64,000 nucleotides of DNA, from the NCBI GenBank assembly GCA_965224785.1, contig OZ245062.1, forward strand, positions 1,302,001 to 1,366,000, written 5' to 3'. This DNA comes from JALSNL01 sp036479585. Its GTDB lineage: Bacteria; Bacteroidota; Ignavibacteria; Ignavibacteriales; Melioribacteraceae. The notes beneath the pieces are model-generated. The model saw only the letters and a program-made list of their open reading frames with translations. It was not told where the DNA came from and ran no database searches. The translations under genes were made by a program, and so were the position numbers. Below are positions 1 to 8,515 of this stretch, one piece after another; positions within the stretch are counted from its first letter, which is position 1, and each line of letters begins with the position of its first letter.

Positions 1-905
1 CAGTAAGCATTGGAAAACTAAAACTTAAGAACCCTGTAATGTTAGCTTCGGGAACAGTTGGTTACGGAAATGAAATTGCTGAATTTACAGACCTAAGTAA
101 AATTGGTGCAATAGTTACAAAGTCAATTTCTTTAGAGCCACGAAAGGGAAATCCACCACAAAGAATAACTGAAACTTCTTCCGGAATGTTAAATGCAATT
201 GGTTTAGCAAATGTTGGAGTAGAAGTTTTTATGAAAGAGAAAATCCCATTTCTTAAAAAACTTAACTCAACTTTGATTTGCAATATTGCTGCAAGCTCAA
301 TTGAAGAATATGTAGAATGTGTTGATATACTTAAGGATGAAGAAACTATTAAAGGTTTTGAAATAAATGTCTCTTGTCCGAATGTAAAAGAAGGTGGATT
401 GGTTTTTGGGAATGATGTTTCCGCAGTTGGAAGAATAACAGAAAAAATTAGAGCAAAAACTTACAAGCCTATCATTATAAAATTATCGCCAAACAATTCT
501 AATATTACTGACTATGCAGAAGTTGTAAAGAAGGAAGGTGGCGATGCTGTTTCAGCAATCAATACTTTGATAGGAACATCTTTTGATATTTATTCACGTA
601 AACCGAAAATAAAAAATGTTACTGGTGGTTTATCTGGGCCAGCAATTAAACCAGTTGCTCTTGCAAAAATTTTGGAGATAAGTAAAAAAGTTGACATCCC
701 AATAATTGGCATTGGCGGAATTAGTAATTGGAAAGATGCAATTGAATTTATGATTATTGGAGCAAGTGCATTTCAAATTGGAACTATAAATTTTGTAAAT
801 CCAAATGCCGGAATGGAAATATTAGATGGACTTGAAAATTATTGTAAAGAAATGGGACTTGATAAATTGTCTGATGTTACTAAATCGAGAATAATAGAAA
901 TGTAA
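1..905 (+). CDS. pyrD: Dihydroorotate dehydrogenase, class 1B catalytic subunit (5' end cut by window edge)
   Basis: Oxidises dihydroorotate to orotate in pyrimidine synthesis; class 1B enzymes are FMN proteins that pass electrons to a PyrK subunit and use a catalytic cysteine. The reading frame is open from base 3 and begins VSIGKLKLKNPVM, the usual start of the family, so the true start lies just upstream and the ATG at base 39 is internal. Visible motifs are ASGTVGYGNE (FMN loop), EINVSCPN with the catalytic Cys, KLSPN, NTLIGTSFDI and the phosphate-binding stretch IIGIGGISNWKDA followed by GASAFQIGT. The last codons GAA ATG TAA lie inside a REP-like inverted repeat shared with the end of polA, so the extreme C-terminus may have been supplied by that element. 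Confidence 0.95.
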   Translation, partial: VSIGKLKLKNPVMLASGTVGYGNEIAEFTDLSKIGAIVTKSISLEPRKGNPPQRITETSSGMLNAIGLANVGVEVFMKEKIPFLKKLNSTLICNIAASSIEEYVECVDILKDEETIKGFEINVSCPNVKEGGLVFGNDVSAVGRITEKIRAKTYKPIIIKLSPNNSNITDYAEVVKKEGGDAVSAINTLIGTSFDIYSRKPKIKNVTGGLSGPAIKPVALAKILEISKKVDIPIIGIGGISNWKDAIEFMIIGASAFQIGTINFVNPNAGMEILDGLENYCKEMGLDKLSDVTKSRIIEM

Positions 906-929
906 CTTAGATTGCTTGTAATCTGAGAA
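897..929 (+). repeat. REP-like inverted repeat, left copy
   Basis: Thirty-three bases that match the reverse complement of 1385-1417 with one mismatch (GTAATC against GCAATC). The core is the near-palindrome GATTGCTTGTAATC. It begins inside the last codons of pyrD. With its partner it brackets the RAYT-like gene, the usual arrangement for REP sequences mobilised by Y1 transposases. Confidence 0.75.
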
Positions 930-960
930 TTGTTTTGTTTACGGAGTAATAATTTTAATC

Positions 961-986
961 GCAGATTGCAAGCAATCTACGCTACA
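961..986 (+). repeat. REP-like palindrome, middle copy
   Basis: Core GATTGCAAGCAATC, a perfect palindrome apart from its central two bases, followed by TACGCTACA, which resembles the TAAGTTACA next to the right copy. The stop codon of the RAYT-like gene (982-984, minus strand) lies inside it. It is the second of three copies within 520 bases; no further copies were seen elsewhere in the window. Confidence 0.65.
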
Positions 987-1434
987 ACGAATCAGATAGA
1001 TAACTATGCTTCCAACTTTTCCAATCTTCAACCAAACCAGCTTTAACTGGATTCATCAAAGTATATTCAATTAGTTTTTCTAATTCATCTTCATCTCTAA
1101 CAATGTGATCAAAACTTTCAGCTTGCCAAAAACTTCCTTTCTTGCCAAGTTCTAAATTAGCATAATATGCGGAAACTCTTTTAATCGCTTGCATAAATTT
1201 ACTAACACTTCTACTCTTTTCTAAAAGATAAAATATTAAGTGAACGTGATTTGGCATAATGCAATAGCAAATTAGTTTATAATCTTTTGCATCATTCTTA
1301 TGTAATTCGTTCTTAACAATTTTATTGGTTAGTTTAATTAAGAAAAAAAAATCTAATAGTTTATAAAATAATAAGTGAAAGTATTTCTCAGATTGCAAGC
1401 AATCTAAGTTACATTTCAATGCGCTTCCAACCAA
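982..1434 (-). pseudogene. RAYT-type (REP-associated, IS200-like Y1) transposase, probably 5'-truncated
   Basis: HUH single-strand transposase related to IS200/IS605 TnpA. The HUH motif is in IMPNHVHLIF, and the C-terminal part carries GSFWQAESFDHIVRDEDEL and YTLMNPVKAGLVEDW, typical of RAYTs. The N-terminal strand normally found about 60 residues before the HUH motif is not recognisable. Instead the frame runs through the REP sequence itself (codons NLDCLQSEK) and back into the end of polA, and no convincing start codon lies between the REP and the HUH motif. The first ATG at 1434 sits inside polA and is unlikely to be used. I read this as a decayed or N-terminally deleted RAYT kept between its own REPs. 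A short active variant cannot be excluded. Confidence 0.7.
1385..1417 (-). repeat. REP-like inverted repeat, right copy
   Basis: Reverse-complement partner of 897-929, with core GATTGCAAGCAATC. It ends inside the stop codon of polA (TGA at 1416-1418 on the minus strand). Together the outer pair defines a unit of about 520 bases wedged between two convergent housekeeping genes. Confidence 0.75.
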
Positions 1435-4181
1435 TTCTTACCAACACCAGCTTCAACAATAATTGGTACATCAAACTTCATTGCATCTTCCATTAACTTT
1501 TTTATAACCGGCGTAAGTTCTGCTTGCTCGTCTTTGTGTAAATCAAATAACAATTCATCGTGTACTTGTAAAATCATTTTGGTTTTTGCATTTCTTTTTT
1601 CAAGTTCATTGTGAATATTTATCATTGCAATTTTTATCATATCTGCCGCTGTTCCCTGAATGGGCATATTAATTGCAACTCTTTCTTCAAACTGACGAAC
1701 AACTCGGTTCTTGCTGTTTATATTTCTTAAAAATCTTCTTCGTCCGTTCATAGTTTCAGCGTAGCCTTTTTCTTTTGCCTGTTCAATAAAACTATCCATC
1801 ATTCCTTTTATATTTTTGAAAGTCTCAAAGTATGTGTCAATAACTTCTTTGGCGTGCATTCGAGAAATTCCTAACCTGCTTGCAAGTCCAAATGGACCAA
1901 TGCCATATAAAATTCCGAAGTTAACTTCTTTTGCTTTTCGTCTCATATCAGTATCAACATCTTTCGGCTTAACTCCAAATACAAGTGCAGCGGTTGAGCG
2001 ATGAATATCTTCGCCATTATTGAATGCCTTTGTCATTCCTTTATCCTTGCTCATATGTGCCATTATTCTAAGTTCTATCTGACTGTAATCAGCACTTAAA
2101 ATTAAATGGTTTTTATCAGTTGGAATAAATGCTTTTCTAATTTCTCTTCCCAACTCAGTTCGGATAGGAATATTTTGCAAGTTTGGTTTGATGCTCGAAA
2201 GTCTTCCGGTTGATGCAATAGTTTGGTTGAATGTTGTATGAATCCTACCAGTATTGGCGTTCACCAACTTTGGTAAAGCATCAGCGTAAGTTGATTTTAA
2301 TTTTGTGATTTGTCGGTAGTCTAAAATGATGTCAACAATATCGTGTTCACCTTTTAATGCTTCAAGCGATTTTGCATCAGTAGAAAAACCAGTCTTTGTT
2401 TTTTTAGTTGGTTTAAGTTTTATTTTTTCGAACAAAATATGTTGAAGCTGTTTTGTGGATTTTATATTAAACTCTTCTCCGGCAAGGTTGTGAATCTTTG
2501 TTGTAAATGTATCAATCATTACTTCCAATTCTTTACTGAACTCGTGTAAAGTTTTTGAATCAAGTTTAACTCCATTTCGTTCAATTTGTTCAAGTACGGG
2601 AGCTAATGGGAATTCAATATTGTTTGCCAAATCTTGCAGATTATTTTTGTTAATTTCTTTCTTCAAAACTTTGTAAAGCTGCATAGTAATATCAGCATCT
2701 TCACTTGCGTACTCGTTCAACATTTCTGATTCAACTGAAAATATTTTTGTTGCGTCTTTTTTCTCTCCCATAATTTCTGAGAAAGGAATAGGGGAGTAGT
2801 TTAAATATTTTTCGGAGAGTGCATCCATTCCGTGCTTTTGGTCGGGGTCAATTAAATAACTTGCAAGCATTGTATCAAAATAAAATCCTTTTAGATGAAT
2901 ATCATATTTTGCAAGTACGCCAATATCATATTTCCCATTTTGACAAATCTTTTTTATCGCTTCATCTTCAAAAATTGGTTTGAAAATTTTAACAAAGTCA
3001 TCAACATTTATTTTATCTTCCATATCTTGAGCAAATAAATCTGTACTATCCGCAAAGGGATTTGTAATAACAAAATATGCTTCTCCTGGTTTTATGCAGA
3101 ATGAAGCTCCGGCAAGATTAACTTCCAAAGTATTAAGCGAATCTGTTTCCGTATCAAAAATAAATTCTTTAGATTTGCTCAAAAGTGTAGCCAAAATATT
3201 TGCTCCATCTATTGAATTTATTAAGTGATATTTAGTTTTAGATTTATCAAAAATCTTCCTACTCTTTTCTGGATTTGATTCAGCCAATTCACTTTCTGAA
3301 ATTTCTTCAGAGTAAATTTTTTTAATTCTAAGTAAAGTATTTTTGAACTCAAGCTCGTTAAACATTTTACCTAATTTCTCAAAATCCGGTTTTGGCAAAT
3401 CCTCCCCAAAAGTAAAATCCATTTTCATATCTGTAACTATTGTAGCAAGCTCTTTGGAAAGAAAAGCATTCTCCTTAGAATTTTCAAGTTTAGTTTTGAT
3501 ACCTTTCTTCTCAACATTTTCTATATTAGCATATATGTCTTCGAGATGTCCGAACTGCTCAATCAACGGTTGTGCAGATTTTGGTCCAACTCCAGCAACT
3601 CCGGGAATGTCATCAGATGAATCTCCGACAAGAGCCAGAAAGTCAATCATAAATTTTGGTTCAAATCCATAATCTTCTTTTACTTTTTTCTCGTCAGTAA
3701 TTATTAGCTCGTTGCTTTTTCCGGTTTTAATTAGTTTAACATTTTCCGTAACAAGTTGAACATAATCTTTATCGGGAGTAACCGCATAGGAAATGTAATT
3801 TTTTTTCTCAGCAACTTTTACGGCAGTTCCAATTATATCATCGGCTTCAAAGCCAGGCTTTATATAGAGTGGAACATTTAGGTAGCCAACAAATTCTTTA
3901 ATTCGTTGAAGTTGCGGAATCATATCATCGGGCATTGCAGAGCGAGACGATTTATAAAGGTCGTACATCTCGTGTCTAAATGTTTTCTCTTTTGAATCAA
4001 ATGCAACGGCGAGAAAGTCAGGTTTGGTTTCTTCAATTACTCTTATCATTTGAGTTATGAAACCATACACGGCTGATGTTGGCTCTCCGCTAGTTGTGAT
4101 AAGTGGTCGGTTCATAAAAGCATAGTAAGCTCTGTATGCCATTGCGAGTGCATCTATAATTACGAATTTCTTTTTTGTCAT
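1416..4181 (-). CDS. polA: DNA polymerase I
   Basis: Family A polymerase of 921 residues, full length, for Okazaki-fragment processing and repair. Three domains are visible. The 5' nuclease (about 1-300) has GFEADDIIGT, TPDKDYVQL and GDSSDDIPGVAGVG. The 3'-5' exonuclease (about 330-510) has DTETDS with D343/E345 and YASEDADITMQL, so proofreading residues appear intact. The polymerase domain has motif A SADYSQIELR (D698), motif B RRKAKEVNFGILYG and motif C QVHDELLFDL (D875). It is transcribed alone on the minus strand. Its stop overlaps a REP-like repeat at the edge of the RAYT element, and the last residues NWLEAH still match the family end, so the gene looks undamaged. Confidence 0.97.
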   Translation of the reverse strand: MTKKKFVIIDALAMAYRAYYAFMNRPLITTSGEPTSAVYGFITQMIRVIEETKPDFLAVAFDSKEKTFRHEMYDLYKSSRSAMPDDMIPQLQRIKEFVGYLNVPLYIKPGFEADDIIGTAVKVAEKKNYISYAVTPDKDYVQLVTENVKLIKTGKSNELIITDEKKVKEDYGFEPKFMIDFLALVGDSSDDIPGVAGVGPKSAQPLIEQFGHLEDIYANIENVEKKGIKTKLENSKENAFLSKELATIVTDMKMDFTFGEDLPKPDFEKLGKMFNELEFKNTLLRIKKIYSEEISESELAESNPEKSRKIFDKSKTKYHLINSIDGANILATLLSKSKEFIFDTETDSLNTLEVNLAGASFCIKPGEAYFVITNPFADSTDLFAQDMEDKINVDDFVKIFKPIFEDEAIKKICQNGKYDIGVLAKYDIHLKGFYFDTMLASYLIDPDQKHGMDALSEKYLNYSPIPFSEIMGEKKDATKIFSVESEMLNEYASEDADITMQLYKVLKKEINKNNLQDLANNIEFPLAPVLEQIERNGVKLDSKTLHEFSKELEVMIDTFTTKIHNLAGEEFNIKSTKQLQHILFEKIKLKPTKKTKTGFSTDAKSLEALKGEHDIVDIILDYRQITKLKSTYADALPKLVNANTGRIHTTFNQTIASTGRLSSIKPNLQNIPIRTELGREIRKAFIPTDKNHLILSADYSQIELRIMAHMSKDKGMTKAFNNGEDIHRSTAALVFGVKPKDVDTDMRRKAKEVNFGILYGIGPFGLASRLGISRMHAKEVIDTYFETFKNIKGMMDSFIEQAKEKGYAETMNGRRRFLRNINSKNRVVRQFEERVAINMPIQGTAADMIKIAMINIHNELEKRNAKTKMILQVHDELLFDLHKDEQAELTPVIKKLMEDAMKFDVPIIVEAGVGKNWLEAH

Positions 4182-4276
4182 TTGTTTTTTTTTCTTGTTT
4201 TAAGTGTTTTAGAATTATTAATTTATGTACTACTATGATAATATTTTTCAATTATAGTTTTTTAGAACTCGTCCCC

Positions 4277-4307
4277 AAACCCTTTCTCTTAAAAAGAGAA
4301 GGGGTTT
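4277..4307. repeat. Perfect-type hairpin, first of a pair
   Basis: AAACCCTTTCTCTT and AAGAGAAGGGGTTT pair with one mismatch around a three-base AAA loop. A second hairpin with the same CTTCTCTT/AAGAGAAG core lies 27 bases downstream. The pair sits between polA and the DUF559 remnant. It could terminate transcription, but its strong symmetry and its overlap with the next gene's end point to a mobile palindrome. Confidence 0.6.
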
Positions 4308-4334
4308 AAATGCCAAGCATCTCTATAGAAAAGT

Positions 4335-4355
4335 CCTTCTCTTTTTAAGAGAAGG
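4335..4355. repeat. Hairpin overlapping the 3' end of the DUF559 remnant
   Basis: CCTTCTCTT TTT AAGAGAAGG, a perfect nine-base stem. On the minus strand it encodes the last residues of the DUF559 frame (THPKSFS then stop), so the palindrome supplies the stop codon at 4345-4347. Confidence 0.65.
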
Positions 4356-4745
4356 ATTTAGGATGAGTTAGTAAATCTTTTAACTTTGCTAAGACCTTTA
4401 TACAATCCATCTCAACTTCTTCATTTCTAAATCTTACAACCTTCAGACCTTTTGTATTTATTACTTCAGTTCTAAATTTATCTTCATCTTTTCTATAATT
4501 ATGTATCTTTCCATCAAGTTCAACAACTAATCTTTTTTTGTGACAATAAAATCTGCAATATAAAAAGTTTCCTTACCTAATATCTCAACAAAGATGGGAA
4601 ACTGTCTATTAAATTTTAATCCTAAATAGTTTCTATTTCTAACTTGTTTCCAAAATATTTTTTCAGCCTTTGTAGAATTTTTTCGTAATTCACGGCAACG
4701 TATTTTTGCAATTGCTCTTAGTTCTTTATTTTTGTTTAGGCTCAC
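4345..4745 (-). pseudogene. DUF559 (Vsr-like) endonuclease-domain protein, frameshifted
   Basis: DUF559 proteins have a PD-(D/E)XK-type nuclease fold like Vsr. The first frame (4527-4745) gives 72 residues with LRKNSTKAEKIFWKQVRNR and FNRQFPIF...YIADF, then stops after FIVTKKD. Adding one T to the run near 4547-4551 restores DFYCHKKRLVVELDGKIH, the expected catalytic region, and the frame continues through KVVRFRNEEV to a stop at 4345-4347. A single-base deletion in a homopolymer therefore splits an otherwise complete gene of about 133 residues. It may be a true pseudogene or a sequencing error. The C-terminus is encoded by a palindromic repeat. Confidence 0.8.
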
Positions 4746-4861
4746 GGTTTCATTTATTCCAAAAACTATTTTTTCCCTTTAGCATAAACCAATATTTTTT
4801 AATATTTTCAAAATATGAATTGTCAATCACAATAACCATTTAAATAATTACTGGGAAACAA

Positions 4862-5992
4862 ATGTTAAAATATTTATATGTAGTTCTACTTACAAGTTTT
4901 CTTTTTCTAACAATAGGTTGCTTAGAAACAAAAACTGAAATTGCTGATGAAACTAAAACTGTAACCATTCCGAAAAACCAAAAATCATTTTATGTTGCCA
5001 ACTACAATATAGAAAATCTATTTGACACAAAAGATGATGTGAATAAAAATGACGAATGGTTTACTCCAAGTGGTGAAGTAAACTGGACAGAAAAAAGATT
5101 AGAACAGAAGTTCAAGAATTTGGCTAAAGTAATCAACTATATGAACGATGGAAACGGTCCGGATATTCTTGGAGTTCAAGAAGTTGAGCATAAAGAATTA
5201 TTGGATGAACTTGTCAATAAACATTTGGGCAAGAACAAATATAAAGTTGTAAGTTTTGAATCGCCGGACAGACGTGGAATTGATAACGGACTTATCTATA
5301 ATCATAATTTGTTCAAACTAAATTCTTCCGATGCAATAGCTGTTACTCTTCCAAAAAATAAAATCACAAGAGATATTCTATATGTAAAACTTGATAGCAG
5401 AATAAAAAATGAGTCAGTTCATATTTTTGTAAACCATTGGCCATCAAGAAGAGAAGGATTGAAAAAATCTGAGAAGAACAGATTGGCAGCGGCAAAAACT
5501 TTAGTGAAAAAAGTTAACTCTATATTGAAAGAAAATTCGAATGCTAACCTAATTATACTAGGGGACTTCAACGATTTACCATCGAACATATCTATTAAAG
5601 AAGTACTTGATGCAAATGAATTATTTTGTGATAGAGCAAACAATGAAAAACTTTATAATGTGTCTTACAAGCAATTCAAAAAAGGTAAGGGAACTTACAA
5701 GTATAAAAAGCATTGGAATATGTTAGATCAAATTATTATTTCAAAAGGTTTACTTGACAAAAAAAATATTGACTATGTTTGCAATTCATTTGAAATTATT
5801 AAACCAAAATTTGTAATTCAAAAATCTGGGAAGTACAAGGGAACGTCAATGCCTACTTATGGAGGAAGAAAATACCTTGGCGGTTATAGCGATCATTTTC
5901 CGGTTGGGGCTAAGTTTGATTTTCAAAAAGATAGTTCTAGGGATTTAGGAAGTAGAAAAATTCATAAATGTTTAACTAATAATAAGATGTAG
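4862..5992 (+). CDS. Endonuclease/exonuclease/phosphatase (EEP) family lipoprotein
   Basis: 376 residues. The signal peptide ends in the lipobox LTIGC (Cys about 20), so the protein is probably membrane-anchored outside the cytoplasm. The EEP fold motifs are in order: NYNIENLFD, GVQEVE (metal-binding Glu), VNHWPSRREG, LGDFNDLPSN and the terminal GYSDHFPV with the catalytic Asp-His. The family covers metal-dependent nucleases and phosphodiesterases; the substrate cannot be read from sequence. It stands alone between the DUF559 remnant and the ExbB gene. The C-terminal tail after SDHFPVGAKF (about 20 polar residues) is an extra beyond the usual domain end. Confidence 0.87.
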   Translation: MLKYLYVVLLTSFLFLTIGCLETKTEIADETKTVTIPKNQKSFYVANYNIENLFDTKDDVNKNDEWFTPSGEVNWTEKRLEQKFKNLAKVINYMNDGNGPDILGVQEVEHKELLDELVNKHLGKNKYKVVSFESPDRRGIDNGLIYNHNLFKLNSSDAIAVTLPKNKITRDILYVKLDSRIKNESVHIFVNHWPSRREGLKKSEKNRLAAAKTLVKKVNSILKENSNANLIILGDFNDLPSNISIKEVLDANELFCDRANNEKLYNVSYKQFKKGKGTYKYKKHWNMLDQIIISKGLLDKKNIDYVCNSFEIIKPKFVIQKSGKYKGTSMPTYGGRKYLGGYSDHFPVGAKFDFQKDSSRDLGSRKIHKCLTNNKM

Positions 5993-6030
5993 ATTTTGAG
6001 AAGATAGTATAAATCAAATTAAATTAGTTA

Positions 6031-6059
6031 TTGACTTTTTTTTATTAAATACGTAACGT
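6031..6059 (+). promoter_or_regulatory. Candidate sigma70-like promoter for the exbB operon
   Basis: TTGACT, 17 bases, TAACGT, in the 130-base gap between the EEP lipoprotein stop and the ExbB start. The -35 box is good and the -10 weak. It is supported by position, since a new transcript must start here, rather than by a strong consensus. Confidence 0.35.
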
Positions 6060-6123
6060 TAACAAATACAATTTAACAAACAATCAAAATAAACAATAAA
6101 AACAATTTCGGAGGAACCTTCAC

Positions 6124-6810
6124 ATGGTAATTTCATCAGTAATTGGATCACTTTCTTTAGTGTTAGCTCAAGCAAATTCCGGTGGTACTATAACATATCT
6201 TCAAGAAAAATTTGTACAGGGTGGCATATTTATGTGGCCGATTTTAGCTGTGCTAATTTTAGGTCTTGGATTTTCATTTGCAAAAATGTTTTCATTAATG
6301 TCAGCTAGTACAAACACAAAAAAATTCATTCTAGCAGTAAAAGATAAATTAACTAACGAAGGTGTTGGCGAAGCAATGAAACTTTGCGAAAACACAAAGG
6401 GTTCTATTGCATCAGTATTTCATGCTGGTTTATTAAGAGCAGATGAAGGTGTTGAAGCTGCAGAAAAAGCAATTATGACTTACGGAGCTATTGAAATGAG
6501 TTTCTTAGAAAAAGGAATGATTTGGATTTCATTATTTATAAGTCTTGCACCTATGCTTGGTTTTACTGGAACTGTAATGGGTATGATTGGTGCGTTTGAT
6601 GATATTGCTGCTGCTAACCAAATGTCTCCTGCAATTGTTGCTAGTGGTATTGCAGAAGCATTGTTAACAACTTTATTTGGATTAGTTGTTGCTATTATTT
6701 TACAAGTTTTCTATAATTTCTTTGTTTCTCGTGTTGATAGTATTGTTGGTGATATGGAAGAAAGTTCCATTGAACTTATTGATGCTTTGTATGAAATAAA
6801 AAAGAAATAA
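6124..6810 (+). CDS. exbB: MotA/TolQ/ExbB proton channel family protein
   Basis: 228-residue inner-membrane subunit of a proton-driven energiser. Three membrane segments are visible: about 35-55 (MWPILAVLILGLGFSF), about 135-160 (ISLFISLAPMLGFTGTVMGM) and about 172-197 (SGIAEALLTTLFGLVVAIIL). The LGFTGTVMGMI and EALLTTLFGL stretches are the family signature. The start is set by the Shine-Dalgarno GGAGGA at 6111-6116. It is followed by two ExbD genes, which together should power TonB-dependent uptake through receptors such as the two in this window; no tonB gene is adjacent. Confidence 0.93.
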   Translation: MVISSVIGSLSLVLAQANSGGTITYLQEKFVQGGIFMWPILAVLILGLGFSFAKMFSLMSASTNTKKFILAVKDKLTNEGVGEAMKLCENTKGSIASVFHAGLLRADEGVEAAEKAIMTYGAIEMSFLEKGMIWISLFISLAPMLGFTGTVMGMIGAFDDIAAANQMSPAIVASGIAEALLTTLFGLVVAIILQVFYNFFVSRVDSIVGDMEESSIELIDALYEIKKK

Positions 6811-6831
6811 AAATTAAACTGAGATAATAAA

Positions 6832-7356
6832 ATGATAAAAAGAAAAAAAAGAGAAGGTGGTGAGTTTTCAGCTGGGTCTATGGCTGATATTACTTTCTTA
6901 TTGCTTTTGTTCTTTCTTGTTACAACTAATATAGATGTGGATACTGGAATTGGTATGACACTTCCGGAAAAAGTTGAAGATGAACTAATTGTTCCTATGT
7001 CAAAAGAGAGACTTGCTTCTTTGTTAATTAATGAAAATGGTGATGTTCTTTTGAATGGAGAAATAATTGCAATTCCGCAAATTAGTGAAACATTGATTGA
7101 TAGAATTACAAGTAAAATTGAATTGCCAAAAAACAAAAAATTAGTTGTATCTATTAAAACAGATAGAAATACTAATTACAATTTGTACATAAAATCTTTA
7201 GATCAAGTAAAGGTTGCTTTTTATAAAGTTAGAAATGATTATGCAATGGGCAAGTGGGGTATTTCAAGGAAAGATGTTAATGATGAACAATATAAAGAGT
7301 TAAAAGAAAAAATACCTATTATTATTTCGATAGCAGAACCTGAAAAAATAAAATAG
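6832..7356 (+). CDS. exbD: Biopolymer transport protein ExbD/TolR, first copy
   Basis: 174 residues: basic N-terminus, one membrane helix and a periplasmic domain. The protonatable Asp that drives the motor is D19 in SMADITFLLLLFFLVTT. It lies 21 bases after exbB and 18 before the second exbD, so the three are an operon. It is longer than the second copy because of an extra C-terminal region (DYAMGKWGISRKDVNDEQYK onward), as in the paired ExbDs of Bacteroidetes-type genomes. The periplasmic domain is expected to contact TonB or peptidoglycan. Confidence 0.92.
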   Translation: MIKRKKREGGEFSAGSMADITFLLLLFFLVTTNIDVDTGIGMTLPEKVEDELIVPMSKERLASLLINENGDVLLNGEIIAIPQISETLIDRITSKIELPKNKKLVVSIKTDRNTNYNLYIKSLDQVKVAFYKVRNDYAMGKWGISRKDVNDEQYKELKEKIPIIISIAEPEKIK

Positions 7357-7374
7357 AATTATTTAGGAATTATT

Positions 7375-7788
7375 ATGAAATTTGAAAAAAAACGAGCTGG
7401 AGCAAAACAAGAAATTCCAACTTCTTCAATGCCAGATATTATTTTTATGCTCTTATTATTTTTTATGGTTGCAACTACTTTAAGGGAACAGGAAATTTTT
7501 GTTAAATTTACCTTGCCGGAAGCAGAAGCCATTCAAAAAATTGAGAACAAAAGGTTAGTATCTTATATATGGGTTGGTGAAAATGAAAAAATTCAAATCG
7601 ATGATAACATAGTTTCGGTTAAAGCAATAAGGAAAATAATGTACGATAAAAGAGTTGTTTTACCAAATGTAATTGTTTCATTTAGAGTTGATAAGAATTC
7701 AAGAATGGGATTGGTTACTGATATTCAAGAAGAACTTAGGGAAGCCGATGCACGTAGAATAAATTACTCGGCAATGCCAAAACCATAA
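7375..7788 (+). CDS. exbD: Biopolymer transport protein ExbD/TolR, second copy
   Basis: 137 residues. The key Asp is D21 in SMPDIIFMLLLFFMVATT, within a single membrane helix, followed by a compact periplasmic domain. It shares the ExbD layout with its upstream neighbour but is clearly diverged, so it is an old paralogue pair rather than a recent duplication. It is the last gene of the exbB-exbD-exbD operon and is followed by a strong intrinsic terminator. Confidence 0.92.
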   Translation: MKFEKKRAGAKQEIPTSSMPDIIFMLLLFFMVATTLREQEIFVKFTLPEAEAIQKIENKRLVSYIWVGENEKIQIDDNIVSVKAIRKIMYDKRVVLPNVIVSFRVDKNSRMGLVTDIQEELREADARRINYSAMPKP

Positions 7789-7812
7789 CTATAAATTGTT
7801 TTTATTTAATTG

Positions 7813-7846
7813 GCAGGTTATATTTATTATAACCTGCTTTTTTTTT
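7813..7846 (+). terminator. Rho-independent terminator after exbB-exbD-exbD
   Basis: Perfect ten-base stem GCAGGTTATA / TATAACCTGC with a five-base loop, followed by nine T residues, 25 bases after the last exbD stop. Confidence 0.92.
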
Positions 7847-7888
7847 ATTTAAAGTAAACAAAAATTGGTTTACAGAAATTTAATTCTA

Positions 7889-8000
7889 CTGTCATTACGA
7901 GACTTCTGCTTCTTGAAGTCGTGGCAATCTGTTACAAGTAAACATTAACTATTTAACAGATTGCCACACTCAACACAAAACATTACGTTAGCAATGACAG
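7889..8000. repeat. Dispersed palindromic element, TGTCAT family (copy 1)
   Basis: The ends CTGTCATTA and AATGACAG are inverted. An inner stem GTGGCAATCTGTT pairs with AACAGATTGCCAC around 7930-7966. The same inner CAGATTGCCAC and the CGCAATGACAG end recur at 42613-42732. It lies entirely between the exbD terminator and yqeY. Confidence 0.75.
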
Positions 8001-8065
8001 TAAATTTTCAAGAACTAATTTGTGATTAGTAGATTTAAGTAGAACTAAAAAAGATAGAGGAAAAA

Positions 8066-8515
8066 ATGAGTTTAAAAGATTCGATAAATACAGATCTTAA
8101 AGAAGCGATGAAACAAAAAGACAAAGTACGTCTCAGTACTATTAGATCTATTAGAGCACTTATTTTAGAATTTGAAAAAAGTGGTAAAGGTAACGAATTA
8201 AAAAAAGAAGATGAAATTAAGATGCTAAGTACTGCAGTTAAAAAACGAAGAGAAGCAATTGAACAATTTGAAAATGCTGGAAGAAATGAACTTGCAGATA
8301 AAGAAAAACAAGAGTTGGAGATACTTCTTTCATACATGCCAAAACAACTTAATGATGATGAAATATTAGAAAAAGTAAAACTATATGCAAAAGAAGTTGG
8401 TGCTGTATCTAAAGTGGATTTTCCAAAACTAATGCCTGTTGTTATGAAGAACTTAAAAGGGCAAGCAGATGGAAATACAATTCGTAAATTTGTTGAAAAG
8501 GTATTAGGTGAGTAA
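8066..8515 (+). CDS. yqeY: GatB/YqeY domain-containing protein
   Basis: 149 residues, the full length of stand-alone YqeY proteins, which resemble the tail domain of the GatB amidotransferase subunit. The role is not established; binding to tRNA or amidotransferase complexes is inferred from the fold. Family stretches are LKEAMKQKDKVRLSTIRSI, KRREAIEQFENAGR, LLSYMPKQL and LKGQADGNTIRKFVEKVL. AGAGGA precedes the ATG. The stop abuts the TTG of the CvpA gene with no gap, so the two are co-translated. Confidence 0.93.
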   Translation: MSLKDSINTDLKEAMKQKDKVRLSTIRSIRALILEFEKSGKGNELKKEDEIKMLSTAVKKRREAIEQFENAGRNELADKEKQELEILLSYMPKQLNDDEILEKVKLYAKEVGAVSKVDFPKLMPVVMKNLKGQADGNTIRKFVEKVLGE

